This document shows positions 12,285 to 24,004 of a stretch of 64,000 nt of DNA, piece after piece. The stretch lies in the NCBI GenBank assembly GCA_947579665.1, contig OX388349.1, forward strand, positions 19,128,459-19,192,458, written 5' to 3'. The stretch's first letter is position 1. Every line of letters starts with the position of its first letter. The DNA comes from Sympetrum striolatum. Taxonomy: Eukaryota; Arthropoda; Insecta; Odonata; Libellulidae. The notes below the pieces were generated by a model. It was not told the DNA's origin. It ran no database searches and worked only from the letters and a program-made list of their open reading frames with translations. The translations under genes were made by a program, and so were the position numbers.

Positions 12285-12881
12285 CATAATACATATAATA
12301 ACATTGAATAACTGTTTTTCCATCGATGGATATTTTTAAAACAAATTTCTAGACACAGCGAAGAGTTCCTTGTTTTCGCTATGTAATGCTTTGAATAATG
12401 ATCACGCTCTACTCAATTTTTTTGAAACATAATTTTTATGGTTATTAATGTAAAAAAATATTCAAATATAAATATCTGCAAACATTAAAAAAATGGAGAA
12501 AAATGTAAATAAATCTTTTGAAAAGGTAAAATGATCATATGACTAACAGCCGATCTTCTACGTATAACAAGATGTAAAAGGTTAAAGATGCTCAGGTGTT
12601 AAATCTGTTTTCTTAAATTCTGCTTTTTAAAATATTCTGAAGTATAGCATCACGGAGTCTATTGATGAGCCAAATAGGGATCAGAGGTAGCTTGAATATG
12701 CAATTTAGATTCCTATTACTAGTAAGTGTCTTTACGTAGGTATTATTTTAAGAAATGTTTCAGCTTTTAAGTAGAATATAGAGCAATGGATTAGAAGGAG
12801 CGAAAAGAGACCGTTGGCGGTGTCTAGCTTAATATTGGAATGTCAGGCCGAGAAATAAGCTGTTGAGTTCGTTTCTTGCTG

Positions 12882-12914
12882 GAGAGAACCCGATTAGATT
12901 ATCGGGTTTTCTGG
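12882..12914. other. Small inverted repeat
   Basis: AGAACCCGAT and ATCGGGTTTTCT flank a 6-base loop and could form a stem of about 8-10 pairs. It lies in a slightly GC-richer patch (12780-12960). No RNA family is recognised. Confidence 0.4.
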
Positions 12915-12984
12915 AGAAAGGCATTCGAGCAAGGAACTTTCCAGAATTGAGTTCTTAAAGGATTTTTTACCTCGGGTCATTTAT

Positions 12985-14905
12985 ATCTCTCGTAAGCTTA
13001 TTTTGCGAATAATTTACCTTCGTTATCCTAACAGTTGCCTTTTTAAGGAAAATGTGGAACCCTAGTTGCTATCTCCCAAGGCTTAATGGGGAATTTCGTA
13101 AAGATTTCCGTGGCATTTTTTGTACGAGGTTACACTCGAAAATACTCAGCATAACTTCGGCAAAGAATCTGCACTTATCATTATTATCATATCTAAAGAA
13201 CAAAATATTCTTTTTATTATATTATTCAAATGCACTGTTTTGGAAAAATGGGAATTCTGTTTGTAACCTTTAATCTTTGAAATATTTCAGTTAGAGTTAG
13301 AGCAAAAAAACATTTCACTTGCATTATCAATACCATATCTCCCGAAACCGAGATATATAGCAAATTAAAGCGATAATGTGGAATTCTACTCGCAGGGTAA
13401 GCATGGAGAAGCATTATCATTCCGAAAAATATAGGGTTTATATATATATATAATACTTGAATTCGGTGGAAACTGTACAAAGTATTGCTCAGCAGGTAAA
13501 ATTATAACAGCAGCGAGTTAGAATAGGTAAAGATATAGAAAGTTATCAAGGCAAATTGTTTTTCGTTCAGTTGGTAGAGATTATGACTTTAACAAGGAAC
13601 CAGTAAAGTATGGCGGATATTTTTCATATAAATGAATATTTACACCTAAATCGTTGAATAAAATGTCAAATACAAATTACATGGACATTGTATCAGGTAA
13701 ATTGTCAATCATCACTTACAGAAACGAGTCAATTTACCTAGTTACGCTTACAAATGTTTACGTAGTCATCGACGGAATTTTAGTTCTTAAAGAGTCGCAA
13801 AATAATAGTGCTAATTTTTCATCTCTTTTGTTAAGTCCAATGTGGAGAAAAATAACTGGAGGAAATGATGACCAATATGGATAATATAAAAGTTTAAAAT
13901 TTCTAAGATATTATAAAATTAAGCCAATATCTCAGATAGAATCAAAATCCTGACCTAAAGATTCGCAAGAGAAAGATTTTTGGAGTGAAGCAGACACCAA
14001 GGAAGTCTCTTTAAATGTATTTACAAACAAAGCCATATCGTATCCATCGTCTTCAGTCTTAATTCATCAGTTGAAATACTACCAGCGAATTAAAGTATTG
14101 TCCATAAAAAAACTACAGAACGAATTCATAGAATGAAATTGTATGAAATGAATATAAAGAGACACAGTTGATCAGCCACTACAGGCTTGTATTAGTGATT
14201 AAGCTAACATGGAATGTAATTAAATTAAAATTATAAACATAATCTAGTCGAACATGGCAGGTAAGGTGCTGAATCGATGATACTAAGAACGTAGCTGATC
14301 CTTAGATTTAATAGGAGGAAGTGAAAGATGTTCGAGTATAGCGAAATATGTATCGAATCAGAAATAGGGAGGAATGCTTTTAAAAATCAGGAAAATAGTA
14401 CACTGTCTTCGATACTGAATAGCTTGTGTATATTATGCATACGTTCACGTTTATACGTATGTTATTTCCTGTATTTTACTTATTCATATATAGAAAGGAG
14501 TTTAATAGAAGATCCTGTAGTTTTTGTAATTAAGTGGATCGAACATTGGTATGTTTTGTATTATTTGAACATTTTTAAGCGCGACGATGCGAAAACGATA
14601 AAGTTATATTTTGGCTTAAAAAGTAACATTGTAAACCGTGAAATGTAGTATTTTGAGTACATGTTTTGGTGGGGGTACCGGCCCATCTGTAAATTATATC
14701 TTGTTGTAGTGCTTCGGTGATTGAATACTGTTTGTGGGCAGAGATGTAATTTCTGGAATATTTGTTTGTTTTAAGTATTTCATAGACAGCTGTTGGGGCT
14801 GTCACTAAAAAAGAATTCTTCTTGCAACATATGAAATAATTAATAAAAAATATAGAAACGTGTTACATTATGAAGAAAGAAATTTGAAACTCGGCTGTTA
14901 AGGAA
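12985..14905. other. No gene seen
   Basis: AT-rich stretch with short open frames on both strands (13052-13480, 13654-13884, 14328-14805). None has a recognisable domain, and frames on opposite strands overlap. I see nothing to support a gene. Confidence 0.5.
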
Positions 14906-15114
14906 TTAGAGGTTAATAATCTCCAATAGCCATCTTTGTCGGCGTTCCTTGTCTCATTCACCGGTGTCTATGCACTCCTGAGGAAGAAATCATTGCTTTC
15001 GAAATGCGCATTGAGTGTTATTTAAGTGCGGCGTCTTTCCTTGTTTTCTGCGGACACCGGTTAATGAGAGGAGGAACGCAGACACAGAGGGCAAGTGGAG
15101 GTTTTAACCTCTAA
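14906..15114. mobile_element. MITE family 1, full copy with 62-bp inverted ends
   Basis: The left arm (14906-14968) and right arm (15053-15114) are inverted repeats over about 62 bases with around a dozen mismatches. The left reads TTAGAGGTTAATAATCTCC then AATAGCCATCTTTGTCGGCG, and ends CATTCACCGGTGTC. The right starts GACACCGGTTAATGAGAGG and ends GAGGTTTTAACCTCTAA. The 84-base middle has no coding capacity. A TA at each edge (TTAGAGG / CCTCTAA) suggests insertion at TA. The 7309-7454 and 40312-40375 copies share the left arm. It is a nonautonomous DNA transposon; the long arms could also fold as a hairpin transcript. Confidence 0.88.
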
Positions 15115-15707
15115 TAAGAGTTTCATTATGTTATAGTTTCATTCAAAATATACATCTTGTATGCTTCGTGTGTTTCATGCATACGAGTACAAATTACTCC
15201 AAATAGATCATTGATCACTTCCATTAGATATCTTGAACCCTATTGGATAAATAATGTTAGCCTTATTTTTATGGACATTGAAAATATTTTCTTGGCAGTC
15301 ATAATGTGGCTGGTTGTCAATCACCAGTCTTTTCCCTTGTCACTATTGGAACAAAACGCGATATATATTTAGCCACTGTTTGTGTGCTTCCGTTCGTGCT
15401 TAATGAGGAAGTCTTTCCGCATTTATAAATAGTCCGCCCCATCTGCTTCCCCTCTAATTTATCCTCGCCATTTTTCTTCGCGCGAGATCTTATTCCACCA
15501 CATCAATCTAAAAATAAGACCTCGACTGTTCGCTCCATTCTTCTTCGCAAATCCAGAGAAACATCAAGCGAACCTCTCCTTCGTTGTGCATAATGTAGAA
15601 AATGCGTCGGATGGAACGGAAAACAAATTTTCACGTTCTGTAGGTAAATTGGATTATGTAAGACGAATTTATTCTATGCAATCGATGCTATTTGGTGTGA
15701 TTACCAG
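15115..15707. other. No gene seen
   Basis: AT-rich with a mildly GC-richer patch at 15420-15560. No recognisable open frame or repeat. Confidence 0.5.
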
Positions 15708-15900
15708 GTGGCAACGGTCAAGGGAGATATAGTAAGATAAAAATACAGTCTGTCCGGTATTCACTCAAGGATGGGAGAGATACCCCTCCGAAAACCTCCA
15801 ATGGACAGTAAACATCGTAACAATAGCAATAAATTCACTTAGTGCAATAATTCAAGTATACAATATAAAAACACATCCATCAAACTCAGATACCATCGAT
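15708..15900 (-). mobile_element. LINE family B 3' end, 5'-truncated copy
   Basis: The text ACCAGGTGGCAACGGTCA, GGTATTCACTC and ACCCCTCCGAAAACCTCC lines up with 21655-21750 (GGCCAGGTGGTAGTCATAT, GGTATTCACCC, AACCTTCCGAAGGCA) and with 20425-20530. In the 21.6-22.3 kb copy this text follows a reverse-transcriptase frame read on the minus strand, so it is that family's 3' untranslated region. This copy lacks the coding part. Confidence 0.6.
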
Positions 15901-15981
15901 TGAATTAGTTTCTACTTGATAATTTAATACACTGTACTTGCTATTTTCTTATTTTAAAGATGAAAAAGCCATACAAACTAT

Positions 15982-16005
15982 ATACAGGGTGTCCAAAAAA
16001 GGAGT
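15982..16005. repeat. AGGGTGTCC-type element end
   Basis: The text TATACAGGGTGTCCAAAAAA has the form ACAGGGTGTCC that I associate, from general knowledge, with the ends of many arthropod repeats. No inverted partner was found nearby, so the extent of any element is unknown. Confidence 0.35.
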
Positions 16006-16644
16006 AATAATCGGAATCAAAAGGGTAGAGCTCCTCTTGGGCTACCCGAATCACCCCACTTAGTGGTAGTTTATTTGTTTTCGAGTTGTGAATTTTTTTC
16101 CTATTTTTAAAAAAACGTAACTCTTAGGACATTTTTTTTTCATGGCAACGTACATAATTTAGATACAGGTATTATTTTTTTCTCTAAAATAGCTAAATGG
16201 TTACCTTAACCGACGAAAAATCATTTGTTGTCACTGCTGCTTCCACTCAATCAGAATTAAGCTTGAAATTTAAAAAATCGTGACGTCAAATTTTATTGAG
16301 CTATCTTTACGGCAATATACTTAAAATTAGATTAATGACATAGTATGTCTAAGATTCTCAGTTTTAATAGTCCATTAAAAACCTAATTGTAAATCAAATT
16401 GGTGATATTTATATGTTTAATTATCTGAACTAATTAACGTTTTTCAAATTGGCATCAATTAGGCACTCTCCGGTGGTAAGAAGAAACACCACTTCTCACT
16501 CGTTACTAGGTAAGGTCCACAACAATATCCTTTCCGAGTATTACAAATTAGGGACCATTGTTGGCAGCCGCGGTGTAACTAAGTTTTCCCAACAATGCAT
16601 CCAGCGAACGTTTCAATTACCAAATAGTCATTTGCATGCTTCTA

Positions 16645-16945
16645 TTCCTTGCTATACATTGCGATTCGAGTTTTTTATTTGTATGGCAACTCCAGGATTT
16701 TCTACATACTTGCTTTTATATTCCTCTAGATTTGTATCACGCCCCTGTACACTAAATTGCGATCCTGGTTTTTGATATTTATTTCGACTTTAGCTTTTTC
16801 TACGATTATTAAACTAGATATCGTATTGATTTTTCCCACACTCCTGTTCACGCTATTGTGGTGCAAGTTTGTGATTTGTATGGTAACTTTGGCATTTTCT
16901 TTAACGGGATATTGCTCCGGATTGGTCTCTTATGTTAAACACCTA
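16645..16945. repeat. Diverged tandem repeat, about 98-bp unit, three copies
   Basis: Three successive units start at about 16647 (CCTTGCTATACATTGCG), 16743 (CCTGTACACTAAATTGCG) and 16843 (CCTGTTCACGCTATTGTG). Each continues with a TTTTTGAT/ATTTGTATGGTAACT-like word and then TTTTCT. Spacing is 96 and 100 bases. The units are well diverged, so the array is old. Two overlapping open frames here (16449-16984) come from the array and are not genes. Confidence 0.65.
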
Positions 16946-16984
16946 TGTTGGCTCTTCGGTTTTTATGCGATTTATATAATTTAA

Positions 16985-17594
16985 AAATCAAATTTTCAGA
17001 GTATATAATCCGAGGTAGATATTCGATTCTTTGAAGAAGTATGATTTTTCTTAAGATTTTAAAAACTTCAAATTTTTATCAAAAGAAATTTTCAAGTATC
17101 TGCTTTATCACCGTGAAAAGCAAAAAAACCTAATTGAATACTGAAATATTACATGTTAAATTTAGATTAAATCATGATTTCTTCCTTTGCTCGCAAATTT
17201 GGTTGAATTATGTCTAAAAGAATGAATTTCGTAATATTTGCTAAAATGAATCGTAAAAATTAATAGAGGTTTTCTATCCGATATCCGTCCGCCTCAAATC
17301 CTATTCCTATTCATCTTCTGTGGAGTTTTTATCTGACTTTTATCCGGTAAGTATCCGGTTTTTATCTTGTTTCGATCATTTATAATCGAATTTTTCGAAA
17401 ACATACATAACAAAAATTTGATCCAGTTATATTCAAAAGTAGGAGAATTATAAATTTACTATAAATCAGAATTTTGGGATGAATATTTGACAAAATCAAA
17501 TTCTTTGCATGTTCCTCCTTTACCATCAAATTGCACGGAGTATTTCATTAGAAGAAAATTGTAAAATACCTAATCTTATCGAAACTTATAATGC
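16985..17594. other. No feature seen
   Basis: AT-rich. The words ATCCG, TATCCGG and GTATCCGG recur around 17275-17360, too irregular to define a unit. Confidence 0.5.
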
Positions 17595-17990
17595 TATAAT
17601 AATAATAATAAATGGCCTTGATTCGGGCGAGATTGAGACTAGAAAGTATCTTCTTACACTTAACCCATCGTCATATGCAAAGCAGAAAGAAAGAGATAAA
17701 TAGCAAAGGTACACGAAGAAAACTAGTATGTGGATTTTAAAAAACCTAAGCTGAGGGATCAGGAATATATTTCCACTGCAGGAAAACACTCGCAGGAAGG
17801 GGAGTGTGGAAAACCTGCGAAACCTACAGATAAAAATTATATGTTGTGAAGAAGAAGAATGAAAAGAATTATGAAAGACACGCAGAGATTAGATAAAAAG
17901 TATGCAAAAGAGACGGGAAAAATACAAATTCACTACAAGCAATCAAATCAAATAAAATATCTTCACAAATGACACTAAATCTTAATTACA
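17595..17990 (-). mobile_element. Dispersed repeat family C with trinucleotide tail
   Basis: This stretch aligns over nearly its whole length with 62091-62460. Shared text includes GAGATTGAGACT, TTCTTACACTTAACCC / TTCTTACATCCAACCC, CATCGTCATATG, GTACACGAAGAAAA, TTTCCACTGCAGGAAAACAC and ACGGGAAAAATACA. A shorter third copy lies at 23614-23710. On the minus strand two copies end in a (TTA)n run (here 17595-17612, and 23614-23637), the usual look of a LINE or SINE 3' tail, so I orient the family on the minus strand. No protein is readable. The opposite-strand open frames at 17509-17789 overlap it and are not genes. Confidence 0.8.
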
Positions 17991-18315
17991 AGAAATGTAG
18001 CATAAAAAAATAAAAATAAGACACACAATAATATTTCAAGAATAATAAAACGATTCAATGCATTTAGGTTGAGAATGAATAAAATAATAAAAAAACGTAG
18101 AGTTTATATGACATTGGACAAAGACAATAAGAAAAAATGTTAAAAACTTTAAAAAATTAATAAATAAAAAAAAAAACAAAATTACCTTATCGCTTATTAT
18201 ATTTTATTATATTTTTTATATTTTCATTTATTTTATTATTTTTTATATTTATAACTTACGATTGTACTGTTCTCAATACAATATTAAATATATAATTTTT
18301 CGCATGGTTGAAAAA
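17991..18315. other. A-rich then T-rich low-complexity DNA
   Basis: Very AT-rich, with ATATTTTATTATATTTTTTA-like text near 18200. Some text (TTACAAGAAATG, AATATTTCAAGAATAATAA) may continue family C, matching 62570-62655 after a gap. Confidence 0.5.
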
Positions 18316-18515
18316 AATATCAGAAACTTGTTTCTGCACGGTTTCTTTAAGATTTCTAAACAGTTTATGTGCGGTTTCTAAAAGGTTTTTGTACAGTTTT
18401 CGCACGGTTTCTGTACAGTTTCTTTAGTGTTTCTTAACGGTTTCTGTGCGATGTATAAACGGTTTCTTTGCGGTTCAGAAACAGTTTCCGTACGGTTTCC
18501 CTCCGGTATTTATGC
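18316..18515. repeat. Degenerate short tandem repeat (CGGTTTCT-type)
   Basis: The word (C/A)(G/A)GTTTCT recurs about a dozen times at irregular 15-25-base spacing, for example CACGGTTTCTTTAAG, CAGTTTATGTGCGGTTTCT, CACGGTTTCTGTACAGTTTC, AACGGTTTCTGTGCG, AACGGTTTCTTTGCGG and TACGGTTTCCC. It looks like a decayed minisatellite. The open frames at 18427-18741 start inside it and have no recognised domain. Confidence 0.75.
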
Positions 18516-18739
18516 GATTTCTATAATTTCAGAATCAAATTTTTGTTTAACTCTTGAACTTGGAGCACTCATTTCAAAAGTAAGATTGTTAGATTCCTTT
18601 TGTGAAGTAAAAGTCGTTAAGGATATTGTAAAAGGAAAGATGGTGGAGACAATCTCATCCTGTTTTACTTTCAGCTCAAACGTATCAGCGACCGTTTGCA
18701 CAGGAAATTTCGGATTCATTTATATCTCCGCGTTTAAAT

Positions 18740-19300
18740 AGGATGCGCCTCCCCTCCTGATCTTTGAACCCCTCTCGATCCCGAGTTTCGCCTCCCCGAG
18801 GATAGATGGCGCGCCTAACGATGTTGCGGAAGAGATCCTGCCCTCTGCGATCACGTTCCGCTTTGGATACTTCCCATAGCCTTGTCTCTCTCTCTCTCTC
18901 CAGAATTTTTAAACTACGTGACGCGAATGCACGCGAAGGCTTTTTCTCCTAGCACCCTTTGTATCTGGGCGCGGTAGTAATGTCACGGATATTCCACGGG
19001 AGGATCGCAACGAAAGTAAAATGTTTTCCTCCTTTTTTTGTCGGGCGGTGATTTTTAGGCAGCTCTTTCTCTATATTTATGTCAGCGGACGGGACGTGTT
19101 TTTGCAGACGGACTTTGTTTGAACCTCATTTGATTGCCACAGAGTCCCGTTTTGGGTCCTCTTTTTTTCTGGAAAAGAAAGAGGCGCGTGTTAATATGAC
19201 CGGGCCCTGGATCTGAAGGGAACGCTTTTTTTTGCGAAAAAATGCAATGCGCCCGAATCTCTCTGAGCCGGGATGTTAAATTCGAATGACTTATTTATGC
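18740..19300. other. GC-richer island with (TC)n run
   Basis: Base composition changes sharply here, with CGCCTCCCC, GATGGCGCGCC and several CG dinucleotides, which are rare elsewhere. A (TC)n run lies at 18885-18901. The word AGATGGCGCG (18804-18813) resembles part of CTCF/insulator-type motifs. No coding frame, splice-flanked exon or repeat was recognised. It may be a conserved non-coding or promoter-like island, or relic transposon DNA. Confidence 0.45.
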
Positions 19301-20424
19301 GGAATATCCCCCTCCACATTATTCTGAATAGAATTTCGGACTTGATTTATTCAGGGCGACATTTTTAGAGCAAAAAATTAAGAGATCCCGGTTGCGCGTG
19401 GCTTACTTCTTCGCAGAAGCGGAGATATTCATTAAAGCGTAGGCTTATTCAATCACGGAGATCATTACGCATTCATAGTTGTTTCTCGCGTATTGAAAAA
19501 TTTAGTCTTTTTCGCGGTGGAATCTAGGATGAGCCTTTCTGCCATGGCGTAAAATATGTGCAGAAATTTAAAAAAATGAATTTAGCATGCGCATTTCACC
19601 ATATGCACAAAAATAAATATCTGTATGAACTCACTGTACGGTAATTAGCACAGGAATAAATGTAGGGGTGGGTTTGTGAGCGGATATTAACTTTCTAGTT
19701 AAGATCAGGTGTGAGGTTGTTTGTATTTTCTTTCCTAACTTGAAATGATACTACATGAGGAAAGTCCTGCAAATGTAGCCGAATTAGTCCATGTGTAAAG
19801 ATTTTTAAAACATTTAACAAGGAGATGCTTGTATTAATATAATTATTCACCGTGACTTAGTAGCTCCGTAGCTTTCGCATCGTCACAGGCATGAGCAGAA
19901 GGGAGTCGGATATTTTATTCAGTCCTGCGCAATGAGAAAAGCGATAGTTATTCCATCCATCAGCATGTAGCCCAAATGTATCTGCAATTCACACTACAAA
20001 CGTATATTCCAAGACTAATGATCTCGTTAGATTATAATAGTTTTACGGGGAGAAAAATGAAACTTGCGTATATTTTCCGTTCGAAACCGATTTTAAATCA
20101 CAGGAAATATCATCCATTACAGCTTATGTAGAGTAGCGTATAAGTTAACTTCGTGTTAGTTGTTTACTTTAGTAAAAATTTACCCAGCGTCATGTCTGAC
20201 TTTTACGTAGTTATTGGTCTCTCCACGGATTTTATGCAACACACTATACTGATGACATATACTACTACTTTTATTCTAAAGAACTGCTTTCAACGACACT
20301 TTATAATACGATAGAAAACCAAGATTTACAATTATGATCGAAACCTATTTAATTCAAAATAGCTTTCTTTGTATATTTTTCTGTATTTATTTTTTTATAT
20401 ATTTAAGATATCGTTGCAAGTTGA
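19301..20424. other. No gene seen
   Basis: AT-rich and repeat-poor, with no open frame of note on either strand. Confidence 0.5.
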
Positions 20425-20580
20425 CCTTCTGGCCAGGTGGCAGTATTTAAGGGGAACGTAAAAATTAATTTAAGCAGGCATTTGCCCATAGACAAGAAGG
20501 AAACCCCTCCAATAACCTCACGTAGGCTGAACAATTAAGTTACACTATGCATATAAGTGCATAAGATATAAAATCTATCA
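20425..20580 (-). mobile_element. LINE family B 3' end, 5'-truncated copy
   Basis: Contains TGGCCAGGTGGCAGTATTTA, GCAGGCATTTGCCC, GGAAACCCCTCC and AATAACCTCACGTAGGC, matching the 15708-15900 and 21640-21800 copies in order. No coding sequence is attached. Confidence 0.65.
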
Positions 20581-20919
20581 TGCATAAAATATATAATGAT
20601 CTATAATTTTACTAAAACATACATTACATGGTAAAGTATCCACATAGTCACATACATCATTAAAAGCACCGAAGTAGTGTTTGCATGCAATTGCTACTTT
20701 TAACTTTCCTAAATTTTCCGATACATCCGATTCATGGCAACATCATCGGCTAAGATAAATCCAAAATTAATTATTCATTTTCATAGATTGTAGTTTAAGG
20801 TTAAAATTAAATCTCGTAAGATTTTAGATTTCTTTTAAATGTGATATTCATGTCATCATCTCTCATTCCAATCCGTACAAAAAGTTGCGAGTGACTAGAA
20901 ATTTAAGGTAAGGAATACA

Positions 20920-21340
20920 TTTGAAAATCTACACAGAGGTTCTGAAGAGAATCTCGATGCCAAAAACCATACGAACGAGCCTTAAAAGCACACGCACGTA
21001 TTCTGGATTTTCTCTTTTTTTTGGAGAGCACATCATTTGCTTCGTTTACTCGCAATACTTTTCCTTTCTTTTCTGTCCTTTCTTCTTTCTTTCCTTTCCT
21101 TCATACACATTTCATTCTCTTTTATTTTTCAAGCCACATTCATCTCTTCTCTTCCCCATCTCATCAACCACTTTCAATCAGCCATTTCTTGGAATTCTTC
21201 TTCGTTTTATAACCATACAAATTCTACTATACTCAATGTTTTTTTCATGCATCATTATTGTGATTTTTCTAAGACTAATCTTTAATTTTCATGATGTTAT
21301 TTATGTGATGGAAGTCCAATCTTTTTCCACCATCTAGCTA
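20920..21340 (+). other. CT-rich low-complexity stretch with a long open frame
   Basis: A 138-codon frame (20921-21337) and two overlapping frames fall in a TTTC/TTCC-rich tract at 21040-21200. Several frames being open at once over the same tract points to base composition. The peptide is Phe/Ser-rich without a domain, and no signal of a gene is seen. Confidence 0.55.
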
Positions 21341-21639
21341 TGTCTTGGTCTAACATTCCCTGTATAATTACTCGCCATCTCTACGTGCTAATTATGTGAC
21401 CCAATTATTATTAAATAATAGAATATAATGGGATTTATGGAGTGTGTGTGTATTAGAATTGGTGCTGGAGGATATTGCATGAATTAAAGCTTGTTGTTGG
21501 ATTTTTGTTTGAGTTTTGTGGTAGATAATGGTTGAGGTTACCATTTGATGACAGCCAAACAACGGAAAATTAAAATAATAAATAAACTAGGGGCTATAAA
21601 TTAAAAACTATGTCGCAAATCATTTTTATTTAATTATTC

Positions 21640-22262
21640 TAAAAACAATAATTGGGCACCTGGCCAGGTGGTAGTCATATCGTGGGAGGATTACATTATT
21701 TGCCAGGTATTCACCCTAGTGGAAGGAAAACCTTCCGAAGGCAGTATGTAATACATATAATTACAAAATTTACAAAAAATATTTCAAAATTTACAACAAT
21801 CATACAAGATTTCAAAATTTTGCGCATTAAAATATAAAAAAAACAACTATACTACAACAAAATCATTAAACCCTTTTAATTTTATTCATGAATACATTGT
21901 AGGAAGACGGAAAAGGTTCTAAAACTTCTCCAGGTAAATTGTTCTATTCTACTTCTCCCCGATTTAGAAATGAATATTTACAAACATCTGTTCTCTGTAT
22001 AAGGGTAACGACTTTATGGATGTGGTCGTTTCTTTCGAGGTAATCCGGATTCCCGAGTCTATTGTTTAATTCTTTCAACGAAGGCTTTTCAATTATAATA
22101 GGTTTGTATATATTCCCTAGCCTTTTTACTTGACGTCTATATTCTACATATTCCCAGCCAAGTTCTTCAACCATTGCAGTGACGCTATCTGTCTTCACAT
22201 ATCTACCCAACACGAATCTTGCTAGTCTCCTTCGAGAGCCTTCCCATATCACCAGTTTATTA
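21640..22262 (-). pseudogene. LINE family B: reverse transcriptase C-terminus plus 3' UTR
   Basis: The minus-strand frame from 22252 reads RRLARFVLGRY, then SVTAMVEELGWEYVEYRRQV, then SFLNRGEVE and a stop. It continues in the same frame with NNLPGEVLEPFPSSYNVF and finally stops at 21866-21868. This is the C-terminal region of a jockey/CR1-like LINE reverse transcriptase: the A-RF-LGRY motif, the LGW..vE.RR motif and a closing FPSSYNVF block. A single TAG stands where such proteins usually have Trp in WNNLP, so this copy is only lightly damaged here. Polymerase and endonuclease domains are missing. Below the stop, 21640-21865 is the 3' untranslated region, which recurs alone at 20425 and 15708. 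Confidence 0.87.
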
Positions 22263-22854
22263 AGTCATAGTTGAAGCTAGCAATTGCTAGCAAGTAGCAT
22301 CCTTCCAGGATTTTCTCACTATATTTCAAAATTTAATCTACACTAAAAAAAGTCTAATGGATGATACTTTGCACAGTGAATTCATACGGAGGTTAGAATG
22401 ATAAAGATGTGCCATGAGGTGAATTCGGATGCCCCTAAAGGATGGAGAGAGAAAGCTTGTTAAGTGTGATTTATTTTGCTATATGGATGAAAAATGTATG
22501 AAAATATGTATGTATGAAACGGAATATGTATCCAAGAATATGTGAGGTTGGAGGGGGAAGATTATGAATATCTGAGGCCAAATACGTGTTTGTCCCGAAA
22601 AGGAATGGCCTGATTTATGTATATACAGATTTTTCTTAAAGGGGAAGTATTGTAAGAGGGTAGCCGAGGATTTTCTGAATGATTGTAAGGACACTGCAGT
22701 TAGACCTTTGTAGAAAACTAAAATTCATCCCTTTAATGATTTTCATCGTCAGATTTGAGCCTTACCAGTTTACGAAGGATATCTCGTAGTTTATTTCCTG
22801 TACCAAAATGACCTCAAAATTAACTATAAATGACAAAACTCTCAGTGAGGTATT
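22263..22854. other. No gene seen
   Basis: AT-rich with a G-rich patch at 22380-22700. A 71-codon minus frame (22479-22694) has no recognised content. Confidence 0.5.
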
Positions 22855-23140
22855 AAAAACCGGTTGGTCATTCCCTCTAACATTATCGACCAATAACTAG
22901 AAGGGGGAATGTGGCCTACTAGGCAGGATGAGGAAGTTTCCCTTTGCTGTCCTTAACAAATCATATTGCTGTAAATGGTACATTTCCACGCATGTGAAGC
23001 ACAATAACTCTACGAGTAACAATTTTCTGGTCGGTCAATAAAAGAGAGACCTTGATTGGTGAAATTATTCACTCATACCTCAGTAGCTTTCATTTCATCA
23101 CAATTTTGATCAAGACTGGGACAGGAGTTGATGAAATATA
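22855..23140 (+). repeat. Dispersed repeat family A, long copy
   Basis: Text in order: GGCCTACTAGGCAGGATGAG, CATGTGAAGCACAATAACTC, TACGAGTAACA, AAGAGAGACCTTGATTGG, TTCACTCATACCTCAGTAGC and TTTCATTTCATCACAA. It aligns along its length with 3779-4030 and with the reverse complement of 29550-29870, and shows the end of the unit (CTCAGTAGCTTTCATTTCAT) more fully than the first copy. Confidence 0.82.
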
Positions 23141-23613
23141 TTTTTTTATCCATATTGCACCAAATGACAAGTGAAAAATATTCCTTTCGTATAATTTTGT
23201 TGGAAGGAAATAGACAGAACCTCATTACAATAATAGTTAGTGCACCTTTGGTGGTATTAAGCAGAACTCGATAATGTCGAAATTCATGGATTCACAAGCT
23301 AAACTAACTGCAATTCATTTTAGTTTCCTTCACTGAGACAACTTTGAATGATCCTTAAATCAGAGCATATTCGCGCATCATTATCTTCTCTCATTCGAAC
23401 CTCTAATTACTCTCCAAATTTCCAGTTAGATGCTTTAGTAACGCTGTAACTTACGAGGAAGTGTTTCCAATTCGAAATAATTGCCTTATTAGTAACTTAT
23501 CATTTTAGGCTCTAGGTAAACGAGGGTAGTGGAACGAATTGCTGCTACTTTATCCTTTAAAAGGCGCGAAAACAATTTTACTTACAGTTCAAAACTTTAA
23601 AACATTTGCCCAT

Positions 23614-23710
23614 TATAATAATAATAATAATAATAATTGAGGAATTTATTCAGGGCGAGATTGAGACTATCAAGTCTCTTCTTACACCTAACTTCTTACA
23701 CCTAGCTTCG
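23614..23710 (-). mobile_element. Family C 3' end with (TAA)n tail
   Basis: A (TAA)n run of eight units (23614-23637) is followed by CAGGGCGAGATTGAGACT and AAGTCTCTTCTTACACC, matching the ends of the 17595 and 62091 copies. A short direct duplication CTTCTTACACCTA follows. It is heavily 5'-truncated on the minus strand. Confidence 0.75.
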
Positions 23711-24004
23711 TTTTGAAGGAATATGTTAACAGAAGAGTAAGTGGTTACTTAAATCAGAAAACTTCGTAATTTAATTAACACTGTTTAAGTTAAAAGAGTT
23801 TCTTATCTATCCATGATGTCGTTTCACAAAGTTCGGGCTAATATTATCAAATTTAATAATTATGTAATATATCTATTAAACTTGAAAATATTAGCCTATC
23901 GTATTAATATATTCATGCTACCGTATGTTGATGGATATAATTCTTTCCATGTTTATTCATTAGTAGATTGGAGCATGTTGTATTTATCATTTAATTTTTT
24001 CATT

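Noticed and set aside
17595..17612. (ATA)n run as an independent microsatellite
   Set aside because: It sits at the 3' end of family C, as it does at 23614, so it is the element's tail.
20921..21337. 138-codon open frame, the longest in the window
   Set aside because: It runs through a TTTC/TTCC-rich tract where two other phases are also open; the peptide is low-complexity with no domain.
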